Positions 50,879 through 55,090 of a stretch of 55,090 nucleotides of DNA are shown here, piece after piece. The DNA comes from Bradyrhizobium jicamae. Lineage in GTDB: Bacteria > Pseudomonadota > Alphaproteobacteria > Rhizobiales > Xanthobacteraceae. Made by a program: the position numbers and the translations under genes. The notes beneath the pieces were generated by a model that saw nothing but the letters and a program-made list of their open reading frames with translations, searched no databases and had not been told where the DNA came from. Every line of letters begins with the position of its first letter. Within the stretch, counting starts at the first letter, position 1. The stretch lies in assembly GCF_001440395.1 (NCBI RefSeq), contig NZ_LLXZ01000101.1:1-55090 (forward strand), read 5' to 3'.

Positions 50879-51526
50879 TCAGGATGCGCGGGCGGTATTA
50901 ACCGCCAATTGAGCGGCGAAAGCCCGTTGGTAGGCAGGTCGTGCTTCACCGCGGGCGAGATAGGCGGCTAGCTTTGGGTATTCGTCCAGAATGCCTGATG
51001 ATTTCAGCCTGAGCAGCACCGACACCATCATCAGGTCGCCCGCGCTGAACGCACCATCGAGCCAGTCGGCATCGCCGAGGCGTGTGGAGAGTTGTTTCAG
51101 CCGGTCGCGAATGCGATCCTCGACCAGCGGCAGGCGCTCCTCATGCCAGGGCTTGTCAGCCTCCAGGATCTTGGCGGTTACAAGTTCAAGGATCGGCGGC
51201 TCCACCGTGTTGACCGCGGCAAACATCCAGGTAATCGCGCGCGCCCGGGCATTGGCATCGTCAGGCAGAAGGCCCGCATGGCGCTGGGCGATATGGAAGA
51301 CGATCGCCCCTGTCTCGAACAAAGCGAGATCGCCTTCCTCATAAGTCGGTATCTGGCCGAACGGATGAAGCGCCAAATGCGCCCGTTCCTTCATCGCACC
51401 GAACGAAACGAGGCGAACCTCATAGGGTTGGCCAGCTTCCTCAAGCGCCCAGCGAACGCGCGTATCGCGCGCCAATCCCCTGCCGCCATCGGGTGACCGT
51501 TCAAAGGCGGTAATGGTGATGGTCAT
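50879..51526 (-). CDS. glutathione S-transferase family protein
   Basis: 215 residues. N-terminal ITITAFERSPDGGRGLARDTRVRWALEEAGQPYEVRLV and glutathione-site LHPFGQIPTYEEGDLALFETGAIVFHIA; C-terminal helical domain with WLDGAFSAGDLMMVSVL. Catalytic residue probably a Ser near SPDGGRG, so Beta- or related class. The ATG at 51526 has AGGAG eight nt upstream. Divergent from the Rrf2 gene across a 179-bp gap. Confidence 0.9.
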   Translation of the reverse strand: MTITITAFERSPDGGRGLARDTRVRWALEEAGQPYEVRLVSFGAMKERAHLALHPFGQIPTYEEGDLALFETGAIVFHIAQRHAGLLPDDANARARAITWMFAAVNTVEPPILELVTAKILEADKPWHEERLPLVEDRIRDRLKQLSTRLGDADWLDGAFSAGDLMMVSVLLRLKSSGILDEYPKLAAYLARGEARPAYQRAFAAQLAVNTARAS

Positions 51527-51685
51527 CGTGAGGCTCCTCGTGGTCATCGGCTGGCGTCGGAACGACGAACAGGGTTTTCGGAAACCGACATCGTGCTGCA
51601 ATTTTTCTACAGGTCGAGGCGCAGGGCGCGAAGGTCGCTCAGGCGACCTTCAGATCATTCGCCGCGGCTTGACCAACCGGCCAAT

Positions 51686-51708
51686 CATGTAATATCGTTA
51701 GTTACATG
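51686..51708. promoter_or_regulatory. inverted repeat over the Rrf2 start codon
   Basis: CATGTAA (51686-51692)/TTACATG (51702-51708) with a nine-nt spacer. It covers the ATG at 51706, so bound protein would block initiation. The Rrf2 protein is the likely binder. Confidence 0.6.
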
Positions 51709-52170
51709 AGAAGAGACACTCGATTGTCAGGCGTGTTGCACGTCCTGCTCCACATGGCCGAGCAGAAAGAGCCGGTGACGTCAGAGGCACTGGCGAAGGC
51801 CATGGACACCAATGCGGTGGTGATACGGCGGATGATGTCCGGGCTGCGGGATCACGGCTTTGTGCGATCGGAGAAAGGCCATGGCGGCGGATGGTGCCTC
51901 GTCCGGGACCTCGCGAAAATATCGCTGCGGGACATCTACGAGGCGCTCGGCCGACCGTCGCTGTTCGCCATAGGAAACAGAGCGCAATCACCCAAATGTC
52001 TCGTCGAGCAGGCCGTGAATGCCGCGCTCGACCAGGCGTTCGACGATGCGGAGGCGCTGCTGCTGTCGCGCCTCGGCAACGTGACGCTCGCGATGCTGAG
52101 CGCCGACTTTCAGAAACGCCTGGGTGACCGGCGCAACCGTCATCGTCTGGAGATCGTTCATGCATCATGA
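51706..52170 (+). CDS. Rrf2-family transcriptional regulator
   Basis: 154 residues. The start MRRDTRLSGVLHVLLHMAEQ is characteristic. The winged helix follows (VTSEALAKAMDTNAVVIRRMMSGLRDHGFVRSEKGHGGGWCLVRDLAKISLRDIYEAL). The three-Cys cluster of Fe-S Rrf2 proteins (IscR, NsrR) is missing: only single Cys residues occur. There is no clear ribosome site, so translation may be leaderless. It overlaps the methyltransferase gene by 11 nt. Confidence 0.88.
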   Translation: MRRDTRLSGVLHVLLHMAEQKEPVTSEALAKAMDTNAVVIRRMMSGLRDHGFVRSEKGHGGGWCLVRDLAKISLRDIYEALGRPSLFAIGNRAQSPKCLVEQAVNAALDQAFDDAEALLLSRLGNVTLAMLSADFQKRLGDRRNRHRLEIVHAS

Positions 52171-52861
52171 TGCGGCAACACAGGTATGGCAGACGCACTT
52201 CTCCGATCCCGTGGCCGTGGCGCGCTATGCCGAAGGGCCGCCGCGCTTCGTGCCCGGCTTTGCGGACCTTCACCGCATGACCCGCATCCTGCTCGCGGAA
52301 CGCGCGGCGCCGGATGCGCAAGTGCTGGTGTTGGGCGCCGGTGGCGGCCTGGAACTGAAGGCGCTGGCAGAGGCAGAGCCGCACTGGCGCTTCATTGGCG
52401 TCGATCCCGCCGCGGCGATGCTGAAGCTGGCCGAGCAAACGCTCGGGCCGTTCGGTACGCGCGTGCAACTGCATCAGGGCCTTATCGACGATGCGCCCGA
52501 TGGGCCGTTCGATGCCGCCACATGCCTGCTGACGCTGCATTTCCTCGACCTCGACGAACGGCGGCGGACCGCAAGGGAAATCCACCGCCGCCTTCGACCC
52601 GGCGCGCCCTTCGTGGTCGCCCATTCCAGTTTTCCACAAACCGAGGACGAGCGCACGCGATGGCTATCGCGCTACGCCGCCTATGCGATCGCATCCGGCG
52701 CCGATCCGGACCAGGCCAACAATGCCCGCGCCGCCGTCGATGCCAGCCTGAGCTTGCTCAGCCCGGAACAGGACGCGCGCGTTCTGAGCGAGGCCGGCTT
52801 TCGCGATGTCGAACTGTTCTACGCCGCGTTCACCTGGCGCGGCTGGGTTGGCTACGCCTGA
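52160..52861 (+). CDS. class I SAM-dependent methyltransferase
   Basis: 233 residues. The SAM site VLVLGAGGGLELKALAEAEPHWRFIGVDPAAAML is followed by AATCLLTLHFLDLDERRRTAREIHRRLRPGAPFVVAHSS. It ends LSPEQDARVLSEAGFRDVELFYAAFTWRGWVGYA, also found as the relic at 49367. GGAG lies eight nt before the ATG at 52160. Coupled to the Rrf2 gene by overlap and probably controlled by it. Confidence 0.9.
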   Translation: MHHDAATQVWQTHFSDPVAVARYAEGPPRFVPGFADLHRMTRILLAERAAPDAQVLVLGAGGGLELKALAEAEPHWRFIGVDPAAAMLKLAEQTLGPFGTRVQLHQGLIDDAPDGPFDAATCLLTLHFLDLDERRRTAREIHRRLRPGAPFVVAHSSFPQTEDERTRWLSRYAAYAIASGADPDQANNARAAVDASLSLLSPEQDARVLSEAGFRDVELFYAAFTWRGWVGYA

Positions 52862-53012
52862 AGAGCGGAACCCAGGTAACCCTCTGATCTTTCTGCCCTC
52901 GGCTGCCTGCAAAAAAATTCGGTGGCGATGTCGGGACGCCGGTTGTTCGAACGTCCTTTGCCGAGAACCAGCCGTCATCGCCGCCTTGTGCGGCCATTCA
53001 AGGAGAGGTCCG

Positions 53013-53486
53013 ATGAGCAAGAACATGATCTGCCTTTGGTACAATCACGACGCCGAAGAAGCCGCGCAGTTTTACGCAAAGACGTTCCCGAACAGCAGCG
53101 TCGACGCTATTCATAAAGCACCATCCAACTTTCCCGGCGGCAAGGCTGGCCAGGTGCTGACGGTGCAGTTCACCGTGTGCGGCGTGCCGTGCATCGGCCT
53201 CAACGGCGGTGACATGTTCAAGCACAGCGAGGCCTTCTCGTTTCAGATCGCGACCGACGACCAGGCCGAAACCGATCGCTACTGGAACGCGATCGTCGGC
53301 AATGGCGGCACCGAGAGCCACTGCGGCTGGTGCAAGGACAAATGGGGCCTTTCGTGGCAGATCACCCCGCGCGTGCTGACCGACGCGATGGCCAAGGGCG
53401 GCGACGTCGCCAAGCGCGCCTTCGCGGCAATGATGCCGATGGGCAAGATCGACGTCGCAAAGATCGAGGCCGCGGTGCGGGGATAG
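53013..53486 (+). CDS. PhnB/VOC family protein (3-demethylubiquinone-9 methyltransferase-like fold)
   Basis: 157 residues: ICLWYNHDAEEAAQFYAKTFPNSSVDAI, LTVQFTVCGVPCIGLNGGDMFKHSEAFSFQI, and WCKDKWGLSWQITPRVL are the PhnB-like VOC signatures. No enzymatic role is established for this branch. AGGAGAGG precedes the ATG. An open frame upstream overlapping the methyltransferase end is not part of the protein. Confidence 0.9.
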   Translation: MSKNMICLWYNHDAEEAAQFYAKTFPNSSVDAIHKAPSNFPGGKAGQVLTVQFTVCGVPCIGLNGGDMFKHSEAFSFQIATDDQAETDRYWNAIVGNGGTESHCGWCKDKWGLSWQITPRVLTDAMAKGGDVAKRAFAAMMPMGKIDVAKIEAAVRG

Positions 53487-53599
53487 AGTGAAGCGGCGTC
53501 AGCCTCCAGCCATCAAGTCGCTGGCGAGCGCCATGTAAGCCGGCAGCGTCACAGGGTCGTTGGCGGCGTTGCCGCCGGCGCTCACCCGGGCTACGCTTG

Positions 53600-54034
53600 C
53601 TAATCCACCCTGCCCGCTTTGAGCTGCTGCATGATCGCGAGACCATCGACGATATTCCAGGTTTCAACGATCAGCCCATCGTGATTGAAGCGATGCAGGT
53701 CCCAGAACGTCGTCTCGATGCGACGGTTGGTCGGCGCCACGCCCATGACGGAGGTCGAATGGATCGCGCTCGACGTGCACCGTCCCATCACCCACTCCCC
53801 CTCGGCTACGACATGTTCAGCGACGATCTCCAGATTGCTCCACGTCGCATGCATCGAAGCGAGAAATGCCCTGATATGTTCACGCCCCGGACCAACCTCC
53901 CGCGATCGCATCTGATGGTCGGCCGAGTAATAAGCCATACATGCATCGAGATCCCGGCGGTTGAACGCGCTCTTGGCCTCCAGATAGTTGTTCTTGTTGC
54001 GCGCCGCCGCTTCAACTGCTGACATGAGGATCAT
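53600..54034 (-). CDS. SnoaL/NTF2-like fold protein
   Basis: 144 residues: NNYLEAKSAFNRRDLDACMAYYSADHQMRSREVGPGREHIRAFLASMHATWSNLEI is a SnoaL-like polyketide-cyclase N terminus, and W.L.RF...G.I.ETWN..D is the last strand. NTF2-like proteins may be cyclases, isomerases or ligand carriers. Starts at 54034 and 54025 are both possible. Divergent from the AraC gene. Confidence 0.85.
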   Translation of the reverse strand: MILMSAVEAAARNKNNYLEAKSAFNRRDLDACMAYYSADHQMRSREVGPGREHIRAFLASMHATWSNLEIVAEHVVAEGEWVMGRCTSSAIHSTSVMGVAPTNRRIETTFWDLHRFNHDGLIVETWNIVDGLAIMQQLKAGRVD

Positions 54035-54117
54035 CGCTCCCGGCTCACCACCTCTGCTACCCTATCCGTCGCCTGCCACTTCGGCGTAGAATAAACGTGC
54101 GATCATTGGAGGAAGCG

Positions 54118-54813
54118 TTGCGCCCCGGCGATACCGCCTTTTCGACCTCGGTGTTCTCGGTCGATGTCGCAGGCGTCGCCCGCCACCCGAACCCCGTCAC
54201 GTGCGTGGTAAGGGGGCGGCGCGGGCCGCTCTCGGTGGTGGGCCAAGGGCAGTCGGTCACCGGAGATATCGTGATCATCCGGCCGGGGGTCGAGCATCAC
54301 ATCATCTGCGGAGAGGGTGGCTTGAGCGCCATGTACCTCGACGGCGCCCGTTGGCCAGGTCCAGGCACGCTGGCAGAGAGGCTTGAGGGCCGCCTCGGTG
54401 AACTGGCTCTGGCCGGGATGAAGCTCGATTCCGGTGCGCAGCGAGAGTTGCGCGAGCGTCTCGACCACGGTCAGGATCGTCTTTCCCGAAGGATAGGCGC
54501 CGTACTGGAGGACCTGGCGGCAGAACCGATGGCGAGGATGAGCCAGGACGAATTGGCCAAGCGGCTGGGACTGGAGCGCACCCAGGCGCTTCGCCTGTTC
54601 AAGCATTCGACCGGGACGACCTTCCGCCAATTCAAGCGGTGGACCGGACTGCAGCATGCTGCGCGCCTGATCGTCGCTGGCGCACGCGTGAGAACGGCCG
54701 CCATGGACGCAGGCTTCGCCGACACAGCGCACCTGACCCGGACCTTCAAACAATGCTTCGGACTGACGCCGTCCCAGGCCATCGCCGGTTTGCCCACGAT
54801 TGGCGGCGGGTGA
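54118..54813 (+). CDS. AraC-family transcriptional regulator
   Basis: 231 residues. A cupin-like N-terminal domain (GVARHPNPVTCVVRGRRGPLSVVGQGQSVTGDIVIIRPGVEHHI) is followed by two helix-turn-helix units (MSQDELAKRLGLERTQALRLFKHSTGTTFRQFKRWTGLQHAARLI, VRTAAMDAGFADTAHLTRTFKQCFGLTPSQ). I chose the TTG at 54118 because GGAGG lies five nt upstream; a GTG at 54097 would add seven residues. It is divergent from the SnoaL gene, a possible target. Confidence 0.85.
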   Translation: MRPGDTAFSTSVFSVDVAGVARHPNPVTCVVRGRRGPLSVVGQGQSVTGDIVIIRPGVEHHIICGEGGLSAMYLDGARWPGPGTLAERLEGRLGELALAGMKLDSGAQRELRERLDHGQDRLSRRIGAVLEDLAAEPMARMSQDELAKRLGLERTQALRLFKHSTGTTFRQFKRWTGLQHAARLIVAGARVRTAAMDAGFADTAHLTRTFKQCFGLTPSQAIAGLPTIGGG

Positions 54814-55090
54814 TTGGTTGCCGCCTCTGGCTGGTCTACTTTCTAGAGAGCATGAGGGTGTGAGCTCGCATTCTCGCGACGCGTTGCGCCCGAGGTTTGC
54901 ATCTTCTTTTGCCCTCCTCGATATCAGAGTGCGCAGGGAAGACCCGGGTGCTTGCTGCACCCGAGGTCTCGCGTGCCGTTGCGCATAGCAAAAGGTGCAC
55001 ACGAGCATACAGGTACAGCGGGAGCAGCCCGGCCTTCCCTGCGCAAGGCAATGTTGTGGCGGGAAAATACCAATCAAATCAACGGCGAGA
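54814..55090. repeat. terminal intergenic repeat region
   Basis: No gene is visible. 54884-54908 repeats 44736-44760 exactly. A 116-bp element follows with perfect 12-bp inverted ends TGCGCAGGGAAG (54930-54941)/CTTCCCTGCGCA (55034-55045) and an internal hairpin CCCGGGTGC...GCACCCG (54943-54965). It resembles a miniature dispersed element. Confidence 0.7.

Noticed and set aside
53504..53595. Short minus-strand frame ending VTLPAYMALASDLMAGG
   Set aside because: It is about 30 residues, has no recognisable family, and the adjoining sequence resembles a dispersed repeat; too weak to call a gene remnant.
1..55090. CRISPR arrays, prophage or insertion sequences
   Set aside because: No regularly spaced direct repeats with unique spacers, transposase, integrase or phage structural genes were found on either strand.

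Overview
The window looks like chromosomal DNA from a Bradyrhizobium-type alphaproteobacterium (Nitrobacteraceae/Hyphomicrobiales). The reasons are high GC with strong GC3 bias, PAS_5, NnrU, DUF1330 and DUF5993 proteins, a complete liv-type branched-chain amino-acid ABC cassette, a DUF47-pit pair, and several rhizobial-style dispersed palindromic repeats. No phage, plasmid, IS or CRISPR core is visible. It reads as ordinary chromosome with small accessory patches.

Layout. 1-8.2 kb: envelope and metabolic genes (a lipoprotein and a TPR membrane protein, DUF1330, an acyl-CoA ligase, panB, an NnrU-like protein, a TetR regulator with an enoyl-CoA hydratase). 8.2-12.4 kb: prfC, then a guanidine-II (mini-ykkC) riboswitch in front of a gdx/SugE exporter, then a DUF47-pit phosphate operon with a Pho box. 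12.4-17.1 kb: livG-livF-substrate-binding protein-livH-livM, all on the minus strand. 17.5-21.6 kb: PAS_5, an ArsC-like protein, DUF5993-DsbB, a GST, an SDR and a HAD phosphatase. 21.6-27.3 kb: a ThpR-like phosphodiesterase, a TacA/TacT-type toxin-antitoxin pair, a frameshifted IlvD-family dehydratase, Lin0512, a glycolipid-binding-like protein and an FMN alpha-hydroxy-acid oxidase.

The most striking region is 27.4-30.0 kb. A probable small RNA with its own promoter and terminator is followed by four tandem Y-RNA-like units and, directly downstream, an rsr gene (bacterial Ro60, TROVE plus VWA). Each unit has complementary ends, a conserved GGTGGTGAAGA...TGTTACTTCG block, a TPsiC-like arm and a 3' CTGTTCCC block. 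The two units nearest rsr carry an almost textbook circularly permuted tRNA-like domain: T arm, acceptor 3' strand, short loop, acceptor 5' strand, TA, D arm. No RtcB/RtcA repair ligase or cyclase genes lie nearby.

30-44.5 kb: DUF2167, an ArsR-SRPBCC-DUF899 operon with palindromic operators over the ArsR start, a class III adenylate cyclase, an OhrR/MarR regulator divergent from a VOC-cupin-CcdA-thioredoxin operon, an MFS transporter, a deformylase-like protein that has lost key metal ligands, and assorted enzymes. 44.5-55 kb: dispersed repeats, a metallo-beta-lactamase gene and an AraC fragment that both seem to have lost their 5' ends at a common junction, a 1002-residue autotransporter, a methyltransferase relic and intact relatives, an Rrf2 regulator with an operator over its start codon, VOC and SnoaL proteins, an AraC regulator, and a terminal inverted-repeat element at the right edge.
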